Assembly (NCBI GenBank): GCA_014237465.1
Contig: JABZFM010000014.1
Location: forward strand, 1 to 64,000
From: Desulfobacteraceae bacterium
GTDB lineage: Bacteria > Desulfobacterota > Desulfobacteria > Desulfobacterales > Desulfosalsimonadaceae
DNA: 64,000 nt
Direction: 5' to 3'
A program made the translations under genes and the position numbers. Shown piece after piece: positions 9,301 to 18,930 of the stretch. Within the stretch, counting starts at the first letter, position 1. Every line of letters begins with the position of its first letter. The notes under the pieces were generated by a model that was not told where the DNA came from, ran no database searches, and was given only the letters and a program-made list of their open reading frames with translations.

Positions 9301-10613
9301 TGGCGGTTACAACTTCCGGGGTTCAAAATATATTTAAAATACCTGAATTAAAAAAGCGTATTTTATATTCACTGGCATTTCTTGCAATCTACCGTGTGGG
9401 TGTTCATATCCCGACACCAGGGGTCGATGGAGATGCCCTTGCAACTTTTTTTGCACAGTACCAGGATACACTTTTCGGAATTTTTAATATGTTTTCCGGT
9501 GGTGCCCTTGAAAGGCTGTCTGTATTTGCTTTAGGGATTATGCCGTATATCAGTGCATCCATTATTTTACAGCTCCTTACCGTTGTATTTCCTCATCTTG
9601 AAAGACTCTCCAAAGAAGGTGAACAGGGTCGGAAGAAAATTACCCAGTATACCCGGTATGGTACGATTGTTTTGAGTATCATCCAGGGGTTCGGCATCAG
9701 CGTTGGCCTTGAAAATATGAGCGCACCGGGTGGTTTGGCCATCGTTTTTGAACCGGGATGGTCATTTAGGATAATGACGGTGATCACTTTGACCGCCGGT
9801 ACGGCTTTTATCATGTGGCTGGGAGAACAAATCAGCGAACGCGGAATCGGCAATGGGATTTCGTTGATTATTTTCGCCGGTATTGTCGCCCGGATGCCCC
9901 AGGCCATCGGAAATACGTTTTCGATGCTTTCCACCGGTGAAATGGGAATTTTTGCATGTGTTCTTCTGATAATTCTCATGGTCGGTGTGATTGCATTTAT
10001 TAATTTTATGGAACAGGGACAACGGCGCATACCGGTCCAGTACGCAAAACGGGTGGTGGGTCGAAAAATGTACGGCGGTCAGAGTACCCATTTGCCCTTG
10101 AAATTAAATACATCCGGAGTTATTCCGCCAATTTTTGCTTCTTCTTTAATAATGTTTCCGGCAACTTTGGCGAGTTTCTTTAAAGACATTACGGTAATGC
10201 AGTATATTTCATCCGCGCTTCGCCCCGGTTCCGTTATTTATGAACTGATGTTTGTGGCATTCATATTTTTCTTCTGCTATTTTTATACTGCAATCGTTTT
10301 CAATCCCGCGGATGTTGCGGATAATATGAAGAAATACGGCGGATATATTCCGGGAATACGCCCGGGCAAGAGAACCGCTGATTATATTGACAAGGTACTG
10401 ACACGCATTACCTTGGGCGGTGCTGCATATATTTCATTAGTTTGCGTCCTGCCGTCGATTTTGATGACAAAACTGAACGTACCGTTTTACTTTGGCGGAA
10501 CATCCCTGCTGATTGTTGTTGGTGTTGCGATGGATACGGTCGGTCAGGTGGAGTCTCATTTAATCACGAGAAATTATGAAGGTTTTTTAACCACCGGCAA
10601 AATAAAGCGATAA
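9300..10613 (+). CDS. secY: Protein translocase channel subunit SecY
   Basis: SecY forms the inner-membrane channel through which SecA or the ribosome exports proteins. The 437-residue protein shows about ten membrane segments, the plug/first-helix signature [13 protein letters not shown] and the [18 protein letters not shown] segment. [20 protein letters not shown] in the C4/C5 cytoplasmic loop is conserved. It is translationally coupled to L15. The usual adk and map genes do not follow; an 87-base gap leads straight to infA. Confidence 0.98.
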   Translation: MAVTTSGVQNIFKIPELKKRILYSLAFLAIYRVGVHIPTPGVDGDALATFFAQYQDTLFGIFNMFSGGALERLSVFALGIMPYISASIILQLLTVVFPHLERLSKEGEQGRKKITQYTRYGTIVLSIIQGFGISVGLENMSAPGGLAIVFEPGWSFRIMTVITLTAGTAFIMWLGEQISERGIGNGISLIIFAGIVARMPQAIGNTFSMLSTGEMGIFACVLLIILMVGVIAFINFMEQGQRRIPVQYAKRVVGRKMYGGQSTHLPLKLNTSGVIPPIFASSLIMFPATLASFFKDITVMQYISSALRPGSVIYELMFVAFIFFFCYFYTAIVFNPADVADNMKKYGGYIPGIRPGKRTADYIDKVLTRITLGGAAYISLVCVLPSILMTKLNVPFYFGGTSLLIVVGVAMDTVGQVESHLITRNYEGFLTTGKIKR

Positions 10614-10700
10614 TGATATTTTAATTAATATAATAACATACTCAATTTAAAATAATTATTTAACATAGTGTTTATATAATCTGTAAACGGGAGTTCATAA

Positions 10701-10919
10701 ATGGCAAAAGAAGAACCGATTAAGGTTCAGGGCACAGTACTTGAAACTTTGCCGAATGCAATGTTTAAAGTAGTACTTGAAAACGAGCATCAGGTTCTCG
10801 CTCATATATCGGGTAAAATGCGAATGCACTTTATTAAAATTTTACCCGGCGACACGGTTACAGTCGAATTGTCCCCATATGATCTAACCCGGGGAAGAAT
10901 TACATATCGATCAAAATAG
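10701..10919 (+). CDS. infA: Translation initiation factor IF-1
   Basis: A 72-residue OB-fold protein, [24 protein letters not shown], with the conserved [19 protein letters not shown] and ending [15 protein letters not shown]-1 binds the A site during initiation. CGGGAG lies before the ATG. The 87-base AT-rich gap upstream may hold an internal promoter, but I cannot place one with confidence. Confidence 0.98.
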   Translation: MAKEEPIKVQGTVLETLPNAMFKVVLENEHQVLAHISGKMRMHFIKILPGDTVTVELSPYDLTRGRITYRSK

Positions 10920-10971
10920 ATTGGTATGATCTGATAATCTGATTGATAGTGAATAGCTTTGAGGTGGTGTT

Positions 10972-11085
10972 ATGAAGGTAAGTGCATCAGTTAAAAAGAG
11001 ATGTCGAAATTGCAAAATTATTAAGCGCAAAGGCGTTGTTCGTGTCATATGTGTCAACAAGAGACATAAACAGCGTCAAGGCTAG
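10972..11085 (+). CDS. rpmJ: 50S ribosomal protein L36, zinc type
   Basis: Only 37 residues: [20 protein letters not shown], then [16 protein letters not shown]. The C-x2-C...C...H pattern is the zinc-binding form. GAGGTGG precedes the ATG. Position between infA and S13 is standard. Confidence 0.97.
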   Translation: MKVSASVKKRCRNCKIIKRKGVVRVICVNKRHKQRQG

Positions 11086-11109
11086 ATATAGCATACAAGG
11101 AGGCAGACA

Positions 11110-11493
11110 TTGGCAAGAATCGCGGGCGTTGATTTACCGAAAGGTAAACGTATAGTTGTTGGCTTAACATACATTTATGGTGTCGGGCTGTCCACATCTC
11201 AAACTATACTTGCTAAGCTGGGTATTGATGAAAGTATCAAAACGGATGACCTGTCTGACGGCGAGGTCAATCAGATCCGTAAGGTCCTTGATGATGGGTA
11301 TAAGGTTGAAGGTGAACTCCGAACTGACATATCAATGAATATCAAGAGGTTGATGGATTTGGGATGTTACCGGGGACTTCGTCATCGCAGGGGACTGCCG
11401 GTTCGTGGCCAGCGGACGAGTACAAATGCGCGTACACGTAAAGGGCCCAGGCGGACAGCAGTTAAGAAAAAAGGCGGAGTCGCTAAAAAGTAA
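11110..11493 (+). CDS. rpsM: 30S ribosomal protein S13
   Basis: S13 (127 residues) contacts the large subunit and P-site tRNA from the 30S head. It starts with TTG after AAGGAGG ([13 protein letters not shown]). The helical [12 protein letters not shown] segment and the tail [20 protein letters not shown] followed by RTRKGPRRT are complete. Confidence 0.98.
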   Translation: MARIAGVDLPKGKRIVVGLTYIYGVGLSTSQTILAKLGIDESIKTDDLSDGEVNQIRKVLDDGYKVEGELRTDISMNIKRLMDLGCYRGLRHRRGLPVRGQRTSTNARTRKGPRRTAVKKKGGVAKK

Positions 11494-11516
11494 TATAATA
11501 CATAAAGGCTGAGTCA

Positions 11517-11903
11517 ATGGTAAAAAGAACGAAAACAAAGAAAAAAGTAAAAAAGAATATTTTAAATGGCGTTGTTCACATTCAATCGACTTTTAACAAT
11601 ACCATTGTGACAATAACAGATCCGAACGGAAATGTTATTTCATGGTCTACTGCAGGAATGAACGGATTTAAAGGGTCCAGAAAAAGTACCCCTTTTGCCG
11701 CACAACTTGCCTCACAGGATGCCGCTAAAAAGGCCATGGAGCATGGCTTGAGAAATGTTGAAGTCTATGTCAAAGGTCCCGGACCCGGACGTGAATCTGC
11801 GCTGAAATCATTACAGGCCACCGGGCTCACCGTTACAATGATAAAAGACGTCACGCCGATTCCACATAATGGCTGTAAACCCAAAAAACGACGCCGGGTT
11901 TAG
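11517..11903 (+). CDS. rpsK: 30S ribosomal protein S11
   Basis: A 128-residue S11 with a basic start ([14 protein letters not shown]), then [39 protein letters not shown] and the end [19 protein letters not shown]11 lies on the 30S platform near the mRNA exit. A 123-base AT-rich gap separates it from S4. Confidence 0.98.
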   Translation: MVKRTKTKKKVKKNILNGVVHIQSTFNNTIVTITDPNGNVISWSTAGMNGFKGSRKSTPFAAQLASQDAAKKAMEHGLRNVEVYVKGPGPGRESALKSLQATGLTVTMIKDVTPIPHNGCKPKKRRRV

Positions 11904-12026
11904 TTTTTTTTAATTCATTTGTTTAAAAACCTTTGGGTCTATTGATTTATTTTTTTAACACCGCTTGATAAACTTAACCTGATTTAAAAAGCTGTTACGA
12001 GCAATAGTTGATAAGGGGAGGAAAAT

Positions 12027-12656
12027 TTGTCACGATATAGAGGATCTGTTTGTCGGTTATGCCGACGGGAGAATTTAAAATTATATCTGAAAGGCGATCG
12101 CTGCTATTCAGATAAGTGTGCGTTTGACCGGCGAAGTTATCCACCAGGACAGCATGGACAGCGTCGGGGTGGTAAGATTTCCGACTATGGCCAGCAGCTT
12201 CGTGAAAAACAAAAAGTTAAACGCAGTTATTGTCTTTCTGAAAAACAGTTTAAACTGACTTTTGTAAGGGCAGACCGCAAAAAAGGAATTACCGGTACCA
12301 ACTTACTGGTGATTATTGAACAACGGCTTGACAATGTTGTATATCGACTTGGTTTTGCCAATTCACGGCCTCAGGCACGTCAACTGGTTCGACACGGTCA
12401 TTTTCTGATTAATGGAAAAAAGGTGAACATCCCCTCCTATCAGGTCAAAGCCGGTGATGTTGTTGAAATCCGTGAAAAAAGTAGAACGATGCAGGTCATT
12501 ACCAATTCTCTTGAAGCTGTTGTTCGGAGAAGTATGCCTCAATGGTTGGAGCTTGAAAAAGAAAACTTCAAAGGCATGGTTAAAGGTGTTCCGGTTCGGG
12601 AAGATATAACAATGCCGATTCAGGAGAATCAGATAGTAGAGCTTTATTCCAGATAA
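12027..12656 (+). CDS. rpsD: 30S ribosomal protein S4, zinc type
   Basis: S4 nucleates 30S assembly and, in E. coli, represses the alpha operon. The 209-residue protein starts at TTG after GGGGAGG. N-terminal [15 protein letters not shown] and [11 protein letters not shown] supply four cysteines, the zinc form. The S4 RNA-binding domain [20 protein letters not shown] with [16 protein letters not shown] is intact. Confidence 0.97.
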   Translation: MSRYRGSVCRLCRRENLKLYLKGDRCYSDKCAFDRRSYPPGQHGQRRGGKISDYGQQLREKQKVKRSYCLSEKQFKLTFVRADRKKGITGTNLLVIIEQRLDNVVYRLGFANSRPQARQLVRHGHFLINGKKVNIPSYQVKAGDVVEIREKSRTMQVITNSLEAVVRRSMPQWLELEKENFKGMVKGVPVREDITMPIQENQIVELYSR

Positions 12657-12770
12657 TTCGATCAACCGCGGCTACACATTTTCATGATTCTGGTTATTAA
12701 TCACAGAAGACTCTCCTTGTCGTATCCGCATCGAACAAATCGGGCATATTAATAAATTTGGAGATATAAC

Positions 12771-13796
12771 ATGTCATTGAATGAAATTACATATATGAAC
12801 TGGCGCGAAATCATCAAACCCGAAAAGGTTCAGATTGCCAGCCAGACGCCCACTTATGGGAAATTTGTATGGGAACCGCTGGAACGCGGCTTTGGCATCA
12901 CTATTGGTAATTCATTACGACGAATTATACTTTCTTCAATTTGCGGCTCAGCCATAGTTTCAGTAAAATTCGATGGCGTGATGCATGAATTTTCGACAAT
13001 CCCTGGTGTTTTGGAAGATGTTTCAGAAATTATTCTGAATTTGAAAAATGTTCGTGTCAAAATGGAAGATTCCGAGCCGAAAATGATAGAAATTGATGCG
13101 GCTGGTGAACGTGTTGTTACCGCAGCCGATATTATCAGTGGTGACGGAAAAGTTGAAATTATGAATCTGGATCAGCACATTGCCACTCTGTCCGCTGATG
13201 CCAAATTCAGAGTTGAAATGTCGGTGAAGGCAGGTAAGGGGTATGCCCTGGCTGAATTCAATAAAGATCCCGAGGCGCCGGTTGGAACCATTGCGATAGA
13301 TTCCGTATTTTCACCCATTAAACGGGTCAATTATCGTATCAGCAATGCGCGGGTGGGTCAAAAAACAGATTATGACAAACTGTCCATGGAGGTCTGGACA
13401 GACGGCTCCGTGACACCGGAAGATTCTGTCGCCTTTGGCGCGAAAATATTAAAAGAACAGATGAATGTATTTATAAATTTTGATGAAGAACTTGAACCTG
13501 AATTAACAGAGAAAAGCGCTGATGATTCGAAACCGAGACATAATGAAAATTTATATCTTGATGTCGATGAGCTTGAACTTTCTGTCAGAAGTGCCAATTG
13601 CTTGCGTAATGCCAATATCACCAAGATTTACCAGCTGGTGGAGCGTACGGAAGCGGAAATGCTTAAAACCAAGAATTTTGGCAGAAAATCATTAAATGAA
13701 ATTAAGGAACTGTTGGCGGAACTGGGGTTATCTCTCGGTATGAATATTGATTCCTTTGAGCCGCCTGAAGATGATGATACAGATCAAGGGGAATAA
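12771..13796 (+). CDS. rpoA: RNA polymerase alpha subunit
   Basis: A 341-residue alpha subunit. The N-terminal domain carries the dimerisation signature LERGFGITIGNSLRRIILSS; the C-terminal domain, joined by an acidic linker, has LELSVRSANCLRNANI and KNFGRKSLNEIKELLAELGL, the part that touches UP elements and activators. GGAG lies ahead of the ATG. The 114-base gap after S4 is larger than most in this operon and could carry a promoter. Confidence 0.98.
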   Translation: MSLNEITYMNWREIIKPEKVQIASQTPTYGKFVWEPLERGFGITIGNSLRRIILSSICGSAIVSVKFDGVMHEFSTIPGVLEDVSEIILNLKNVRVKMEDSEPKMIEIDAAGERVVTAADIISGDGKVEIMNLDQHIATLSADAKFRVEMSVKAGKGYALAEFNKDPEAPVGTIAIDSVFSPIKRVNYRISNARVGQKTDYDKLSMEVWTDGSVTPEDSVAFGAKILKEQMNVFINFDEELEPELTEKSADDSKPRHNENLYLDVDELELSVRSANCLRNANITKIYQLVERTEAEMLKTKNFGRKSLNEIKELLAELGLSLGMNIDSFEPPEDDDTDQGE

Positions 13797-13802
13797 CGCT
13801 TT

Positions 13803-14237
13803 ATGAGACACCGTAAGAGCGGAGTTAAATTAAATAGAACAAGCAGTCATAGAAGTGCCATGTTTCGGAATATGGTTACATCACTATTTAAATTCGATCG
13901 AATTAAAACAACAGATCCTAAAGCCAAGGAACTGCGCCGCTGGGCCGACCAGTTGATTACTTTAGCAAAACGTGGCGACCTGCATGCCAGAAGACAGGCA
14001 ATGGCAATTATTCGGGAAAAGAGTGTTGTTCATAAACTGTTCAATGATGCGCAGCAACGATTCGGCAGTAAAGCCGGCGGATACACCCGTTTAGTTAAGA
14101 TTGGTCTTCGCAAGGGAGATGCTGCGACACTGACATTGGTTGAATTAACCGGAGAGCCGGTTGAATCCAAAAAAGAAGATAAGAAAGCTGTTAAGGCTGA
14201 CAAGGCAGACAAGAAGGCCAAAAAAACGGAAGAATAA
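13803..14237 (+). CDS. rplQ: 50S ribosomal protein L17 with lysine-rich tail
   Basis: Residues 1-118 are a normal bacterial L17: MRHRKSGVKLNRTSSHR, then TDPKAKELRRWADQLI and GGYTRLVKIGLRKGDAA. The last ~25 residues are a low-complexity Lys/Ala/Asp/Glu tail (KKAVKADKADKKAKK) beyond the conserved domain; such tails vary between species. It is the last gene of the superoperon and is followed by two terminators. Confidence 0.97.
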   Translation: MRHRKSGVKLNRTSSHRSAMFRNMVTSLFKFDRIKTTDPKAKELRRWADQLITLAKRGDLHARRQAMAIIREKSVVHKLFNDAQQRFGSKAGGYTRLVKIGLRKGDAATLTLVELTGEPVESKKEDKKAVKADKADKKAKKTEE

Positions 14238-14255
14238 ACGCATTATATTGTAAAA

Positions 14256-14280
14256 AAAGCTGATAATATTTATCAGCTTT
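14256..14280. terminator. Hairpin after rplQ, likely bidirectional
   Basis: Two perfect 11-base arms (AAAGCTGATAA and its complement) surround a TAT loop, 18 bases after the rplQ stop. An A-run lies before the hairpin and a short T-containing stretch after it, so it could act in both directions, between the ribosomal operon and the converging comEC. Confidence 0.75.
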
Positions 14281-14288
14281 AATTAAAA

Positions 14289-14338
14289 GTCTTGCCCACC
14301 CCCCCCCATATTGATAACCCATCGGGCAAGGCTTTTTT
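14289..14338 (+). terminator. Rho-independent terminator of the ribosomal operon
   Basis: GTCTTGCCC at 14289-14297 pairs with GGGCAAGGC at 14324-14332 (one G-T pair) and a run of seven T follows at once. The loop contains an unusual run of nine C at 14299-14307. Together with the preceding hairpin it makes a double stop for the superoperon. Confidence 0.85.
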
Positions 14339-14394
14339 TATTTTATACTGGAAAACATGTTCCTCTTCACTCGAGGCATTCAGTACTCAGTTAT

Positions 14395-14459
14395 GTAGGC
14401 CGGGTTTCTTACCCGGCGATTGCCATATTTTATTTGTCGGGATTGGAATCCCGACCTAC
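14395..14459. repeat. REP-like palindromic element, copy 1
   Basis: The element runs from GTAGG to CCTAC. Inside these outer arms are two hairpins: CCGGGT/ACCCGG with a TTCTT-like loop, and GTCGGGAT/ATCCCGAC. A second copy lies at 60016-60082 in the same orientation. Its last base is the first base (on this strand) of the comEC stop codon, so the repeat abuts the gene end exactly. Repeats of this design are typical of REP elements moved by RAYT-type transposases; no such gene is in the window. Confidence 0.8.
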
Positions 14460-17152
14460 TAATTATAAAGCATTATCTTTTCCCCGTTCAGCGGTGCCAG
14501 GGTAAGATGCTTACCATCATTTGATATAGAGACACCACCGTTCACATCAGTCCTGAATGTTATTATTTTGTTCTTTTCATAACGCGCCAGCACATCCGGC
14601 GCAGGAAAACCAAATCGATTTTGCCGGCCGGCTGAAATGATGATATATTTCGGATTTACATTTTTTAGAAACTCCGGTGTACTTGAACTGCTGCTGCCGT
14701 GATGGGGTGCCACCATGATTGTGGACTGCAGATCATAATTTAAATCAACGAGTTCTTCTTCCGCTTCCTTCATAATATCTCCAGGAAAAAGTATGTTATG
14801 ATTCCCGAAATTGACTTGAACGACCATTGAGTTATTATTTGAATTTCGCCATGAGTCCTTTAAGGCAAGGTCCGCAAAGTTTTTTACAGGATAAAGTATT
14901 TTCAGCATCACCCCGTTTATTTCTAAATTTTTTGAAAACGTATTATACGGCGGATAATGGATTTGTTTATTATGAATTAAATCGACAAAATCCTTGTTTT
15001 TAGAACATGTGGCAGTGTCATGATTGGCGAAAACCTGTTTGACATTGAAATGTTTGAGAATGTAGATAAGGCCGTTTAAGTGATCCGCATCATAATGTGT
15101 CAGAATGACCGTTTCAACGGTTTTAATTTTTTTGCGCCACAAAAATGGTGCGATTACCTTTTCACCAATATTAAAAATCGAATTGTTTGAGTATCCGCCC
15201 CCGTCAATGAGAGCGCATTGGCCTTTCGGCATTTCAATGAGTGCGGCATTGCCCTGTCCCACATCCACGATCGAGACGGTTACGTCATCTTTCCACCAGC
15301 GTTTCTGAACCCAGTAAAAAATATCAGCCGACAGAACGAACAAAGTGACTCCCAGAAATATTAAAGCCCATTTCCTGTCTGAAGGGGTCTTTTGACGCAT
15401 TACTATGAATTTGTCTATGTACAGATGTTTTAATGATTTTATTGCCCTGTCTGGTCCGTTCAGGGTGGAATTTTCATTTGGCTGCTGTTTATTATCTGTT
15501 TTATTCTGCAGTTTATTATTATCAGAGTTTCGGTCTGATTTTGGAAATAACAGATATAAAACAGATGCAAGCAGGGCATAAGCGCAAATAATTTCAATAA
15601 CAGACGGGGTAAGGGTTTTTACGGCAGCATACGGAAGATTTGCAGTCCAGTATATCCATTCAATGGAAGTGGTCAGAATGATGTCGCATATTTTAAGTCC
15701 CCAAGAGGCAGCCGGTGAAAAGAGCGGCATTAGGACCATCACTGAAAACAAACCGAGAGGCACCACAGCAAATCCAATCAAAGGAACAAAAATCAGGTTG
15801 GAAAAAATTCCCGTCAACGAGATCTGGTTAAAATAAAACATGGTCAAAGGGGCGGTGCCGATAATTGCAAGGCCTGAGACGATCATGAATGTAACCACCG
15901 TTTTTGCCAGATAAGACGGCAAGTTTTCGGGTTTCTCCTTTGACTGGAATATCCTGGAAACCCCATAGGTAATCGACAGAACCGCGACAAATGAAAGCTG
16001 AAATGAAACGGAAAAAAGGGATGGCGGGGCAATGATTAAAATGATCAATGCGGCAATGGACACTGTATTGATTAAATCATGTTCGCGTTCGATTAGAAAC
16101 GTTAAAAGAAATACGCCCACCATAATCACGGCTCGCTGGGTGGAAGGCGACATGCCGGCCATGATGCCATAGATCATGATCGGTATAAGGGATAAAACCG
16201 CCGCCCCTTTCCGTGTCCAGGCATGCCGCAGAAAAGGGTTAAACCGGGAGAGCAGCCATGTAAACAGGAAAAAGGCAAAAGATGCGACAATGCCGATATG
16301 CAGGCCGGAAATAGCTAAAATATGACTGATCCCCGACCGGTTGAACGCTTCACGCAGGGGTTTGGAAATCGACTGACGGTCACCCAGAATCAGGGCATTT
16401 AATATGGCGTTCGCATCACCGTCAGATGCTTGAGTGATGAGGTCTGATATTTTTTTTCGGACGGATGACAATTGTTTTTGTAGATTATTTGACGAAGGCG
16501 CAATGGTGATTTTTTTAAAAGACGTATAGGCATTTCCCCAGACCTGCTTAAACGCCATGTATTTGTTATAATCAAATCCCCCAGGGTTCTTAAAATTTGT
16601 AAATGGTCTGATTTTACTGGTAAAAGTCAACCGGTCCCCAATTGTCAGATTCCCTGGTTCTTTATAAAGGCCGGCCCGGATTTTTCCATGCACCGAAATC
16701 GGCGGTCCATCACTGTTGGGGCGGGATAACCGGATATGGTTTATAATACAGACCGTGCGAAAGTCCTGGAACAGGGGCGAGTCTTCTATGGTTCCTGATA
16801 TTTTCCACAAGATATTGTCATTTACAAATTGTCTGACATGGTTATGGGAGAAAGATGATGTTATCCAGGGTGTTAAAGCATAATACCCCAGGCAGAAAAA
16901 AAGGAGCAGGGGGGAAAGTCTTGCATTTTTGTGATGGTAAATCGAGTAAATGATAATACCGGCCGATACAAAAATTCCTGAACAGACAGGCCATGCCTGT
17001 TCAGGCAGACAATTTGCGCCGGTAATGCCCGCGATAAATGCAATGAGCAGTGGGATAAGCGGGCGGTAATAGATGCGATCGGTAACAGAATGAGCCGGGA
17101 AAGAATGAGCCGGGAAAGAATGAGAACGATGTTCGGTGACCGATTCAGGCAT
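14459..17152 (-). CDS. comEC: ComEC/Rec2 family DNA-uptake channel
   Basis: An 897-residue inner-membrane protein with all three parts of full-length ComEC. An N-terminal OB-like DUF4131 region follows two or three membrane helices. The Competence membrane domain has AISGLHIGIVASF near residue 280. A C-terminal metallo-beta-lactamase domain carries LTHYDADHLNG (HxDxDH) and VAPHHGSSSS. In transformable bacteria ComEC carries single-stranded DNA across the inner membrane. The N-terminus shows a five-residue duplication (SFPAH twice) from a 15-base tandem repeat at about 17090-17120. It follows murA by ten bases and probably shares its transcript. Confidence 0.93.
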   Translation of the reverse strand: MPESVTEHRSHSFPAHSFPAHSVTDRIYYRPLIPLLIAFIAGITGANCLPEQAWPVCSGIFVSAGIIIYSIYHHKNARLSPLLLFFCLGYYALTPWITSSFSHNHVRQFVNDNILWKISGTIEDSPLFQDFRTVCIINHIRLSRPNSDGPPISVHGKIRAGLYKEPGNLTIGDRLTFTSKIRPFTNFKNPGGFDYNKYMAFKQVWGNAYTSFKKITIAPSSNNLQKQLSSVRKKISDLITQASDGDANAILNALILGDRQSISKPLREAFNRSGISHILAISGLHIGIVASFAFFLFTWLLSRFNPFLRHAWTRKGAAVLSLIPIMIYGIMAGMSPSTQRAVIMVGVFLLTFLIEREHDLINTVSIAALIILIIAPPSLFSVSFQLSFVAVLSITYGVSRIFQSKEKPENLPSYLAKTVVTFMIVSGLAIIGTAPLTMFYFNQISLTGIFSNLIFVPLIGFAVVPLGLFSVMVLMPLFSPAASWGLKICDIILTTSIEWIYWTANLPYAAVKTLTPSVIEIICAYALLASVLYLLFPKSDRNSDNNKLQNKTDNKQQPNENSTLNGPDRAIKSLKHLYIDKFIVMRQKTPSDRKWALIFLGVTLFVLSADIFYWVQKRWWKDDVTVSIVDVGQGNAALIEMPKGQCALIDGGGYSNNSIFNIGEKVIAPFLWRKKIKTVETVILTHYDADHLNGLIYILKHFNVKQVFANHDTATCSKNKDFVDLIHNKQIHYPPYNTFSKNLEINGVMLKILYPVKNFADLALKDSWRNSNNNSMVVQVNFGNHNILFPGDIMKEAEEELVDLNYDLQSTIMVAPHHGSSSSSTPEFLKNVNPKYIIISAGRQNRFGFPAPDVLARYEKNKIITFRTDVNGGVSISNDGKHLTLAPLNGEKIMLYN

Positions 17153-17162
17153 TTGCTTTTTT

Positions 17163-18428
17163 TTATGTTATAGGTTTTGCCGGAACACGTTTAATGGCCG
17201 CGCCCAGGCAGGCCAGTTTTTTTTCAAGAGATTCATAACCCCGGTCCAGGTGATAGACCCGGCTGACGGTAGTCGTCCCTTTTGCCGCCAGCCCGGCGAG
17301 TATCAGCGAAGCGCTGGCCCTCAGGTCCGTGGCCATGACCGGCGCGCCGGAAAGCCCGGGAACCCCTTTGATCATGGCATGGTTGCCGGAGATGGTAATA
17401 TCGGCTCCCATGCGGCAGAGTTCACTGACATGGATGAATCGATTTTCAAATATATTTTCCGCAATCACGGAAAATCCGTTGGCAACGGACATTAATACCA
17501 TAAACTGGGCCTGCATATCCGTGGGAAAGCCGGGATAGGGCATGGTTTTAAGATCAATACTGTTGATGATTTTTTTGCCTTTAACGCGGACTGATTTTTT
17601 AAATATCCGGACTTCCGCGCCGGCTTTTTCAAGTTTGTGGATAATGGATTTCAGGTGAAGGGGGTCGCAGTTCTTGATTTTAATGTCCCCCCGGGTCAGG
17701 GCTGCAGCAATCATCAGGGTACCGGCTTCAATACGGTCAGGAATGATGGACGTTGTGACCGGCTGGAGTTTTTTCACGCCTTTAATGGTCATCACCGCTG
17801 TTCCGGCGCCGCTGATATCCGCGCCCATTTGGCTTAAAACATCTGCCAGAGCAATGATTTCAGGCTCACGAGCGGCATTGCGTAATACGGTCGTCCCTTT
17901 TGCCAGGCTTGCTGCCATCATCAGGTTTTCAGTACCGGTAACGGTGGGGGTGTCAAAATAAATTTCAGCGCCCTTCAGTTGTTTGCAGGTTGCCTCGACA
18001 TATCCATGTTCCAGTTTGATATCCGCGCCCAGCAGGGATAACCCGTTTAAATGCAGATCAATGGGCCGGGCGCCGATGGCGCAGCCGCCGGGCAATGAGA
18101 CTTTTGCCTTTTTCATCCTTGCCAGCAGCGGACCGAGCACCAGGATGGATGCCCGCATTTTCCGGACCTGTTCATAGGGGGCCTCATAATGATTCATGCC
18201 GGTAGTGTCGATATGGACCGTATGGCCATCACATTCCACAGCAGCACCCATGGTGGACAGAAGTTCTTTGATGCTGTCAATATCTCTTAAGTCAGGGACA
18301 TTCTGAAAGGTAAATTTTCCTTTCGCAAGGATGGATGCGGTCAGAATAGGGAGTGCCGCGTTTTTGGCGCCGCCGACAACAACTTCACCGGAAAGGGAAC
18401 GCCCGCCTTTAATGATTATTTCATCCAT
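17163..18428 (-). CDS. murA: UDP-N-acetylglucosamine 1-carboxyvinyltransferase
   Basis: MurA carries out the first committed step of peptidoglycan synthesis, adding enolpyruvate from PEP to UDP-GlcNAc in the cytoplasm. The protein is 421 residues, the normal length. The active-site cysteine is Cys116 in LPGGCAIGARPIDLHL, so it should be fosfomycin-sensitive in principle. KNAALPIL near residue 22 and the ending RGYESLEKKLACLGA are conserved. It lies upstream of comEC in one unit. Confidence 0.97.
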   Translation of the reverse strand: MDEIIIKGGRSLSGEVVVGGAKNAALPILTASILAKGKFTFQNVPDLRDIDSIKELLSTMGAAVECDGHTVHIDTTGMNHYEAPYEQVRKMRASILVLGPLLARMKKAKVSLPGGCAIGARPIDLHLNGLSLLGADIKLEHGYVEATCKQLKGAEIYFDTPTVTGTENLMMAASLAKGTTVLRNAAREPEIIALADVLSQMGADISGAGTAVMTIKGVKKLQPVTTSIIPDRIEAGTLMIAAALTRGDIKIKNCDPLHLKSIIHKLEKAGAEVRIFKKSVRVKGKKIINSIDLKTMPYPGFPTDMQAQFMVLMSVANGFSVIAENIFENRFIHVSELCRMGADITISGNHAMIKGVPGLSGAPVMATDLRASASLILAGLAAKGTTTVSRVYHLDRGYESLEKKLACLGAAIKRVPAKPIT

Positions 18429-18504
18429 TGGGTACTCGTTTCATAAAAAAGCGCTGCCCAGGCTACTATCGCACAAGGCAACGCTTTATAACAGTTTTAA
18501 TTTT

Positions 18505-18656
18505 GATGGCTTCGTAAAAAGTCCAAATTCTATTTTAGCTTTGGGTTGCGCTGCACTCTTTGTTTTTTCATAGTACGCTAAGTACGAATCATTACTGACG
18601 AATTTGCGCGCCTTGCCAATTTTATAATAATGGTGAAGCTTTTATACTTTGCCATC
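18505..18656. repeat. GATGGC-ended palindromic element, 152 bp
   Basis: The element begins GATGGCTTCGTAAAAAGTCC and ends in GCCATC. The centre is the near-palindrome GTACGCTAAGTAC. It fills most of the gap between murA and the small gene after qrcD. Related elements lie at 29110-29231, 60113-60239 and, as a half copy, 24353-24419. It has no coding capacity and looks like a MITE. Confidence 0.75.
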
Positions 18657-18721
18657 TAAATCTGACTTTTTACCAATTTTTCAATTCCAAAGAGGCAAAG
18701 CCCCCAAATCCCACGGAGCGG

Positions 18722-18892
18722 TTAATGGTGGCCGGGGTCCTGATCATCATGCCCGCCGCCGGCACTGTCAAATACTGATTTGACAATCGCAAAGGTCAGT
18801 CCGGCACCGATAATTGACAATGCATACCACAATGCACCCATGAAAACCACGTGTGACATGTCCCAGGCCCATTCAAAACAAAATGGAAACAT
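18722..18892 (-). CDS. Small membrane protein downstream of qrcD
   Basis: A 56-residue frame begins MFPFCFEWAWDMSHVVFMG, continues with a single membrane segment (about residues 15-38, ALWYALSIIGAGLTFAIV) and ends in a Gly/His/Asp-rich tail GGGHDDQDPGHH. AAGGAGG sits seven bases before the ATG, the strongest ribosome binding site in the qrc region. It starts 38 bases after the qrcD stop on the same strand, so it is very likely co-transcribed. I do not know a named function; an accessory subunit or assembly helper of Qrc is an inference from position. Confidence 0.75.
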   Translation of the reverse strand: MFPFCFEWAWDMSHVVFMGALWYALSIIGAGLTFAIVKSVFDSAGGGHDDQDPGHH

Positions 18893-18930
18893 ATGTTTCC
18901 CTCCTTGACCGATGGTTTAATCGGTCTGGT

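Noticed and set aside
14299-14307. Nine-C tract as a phase-variation switch
   Set aside because: It sits in a terminator loop, and the similar tract at 57977 is intergenic; neither is in a gene or promoter spacer.
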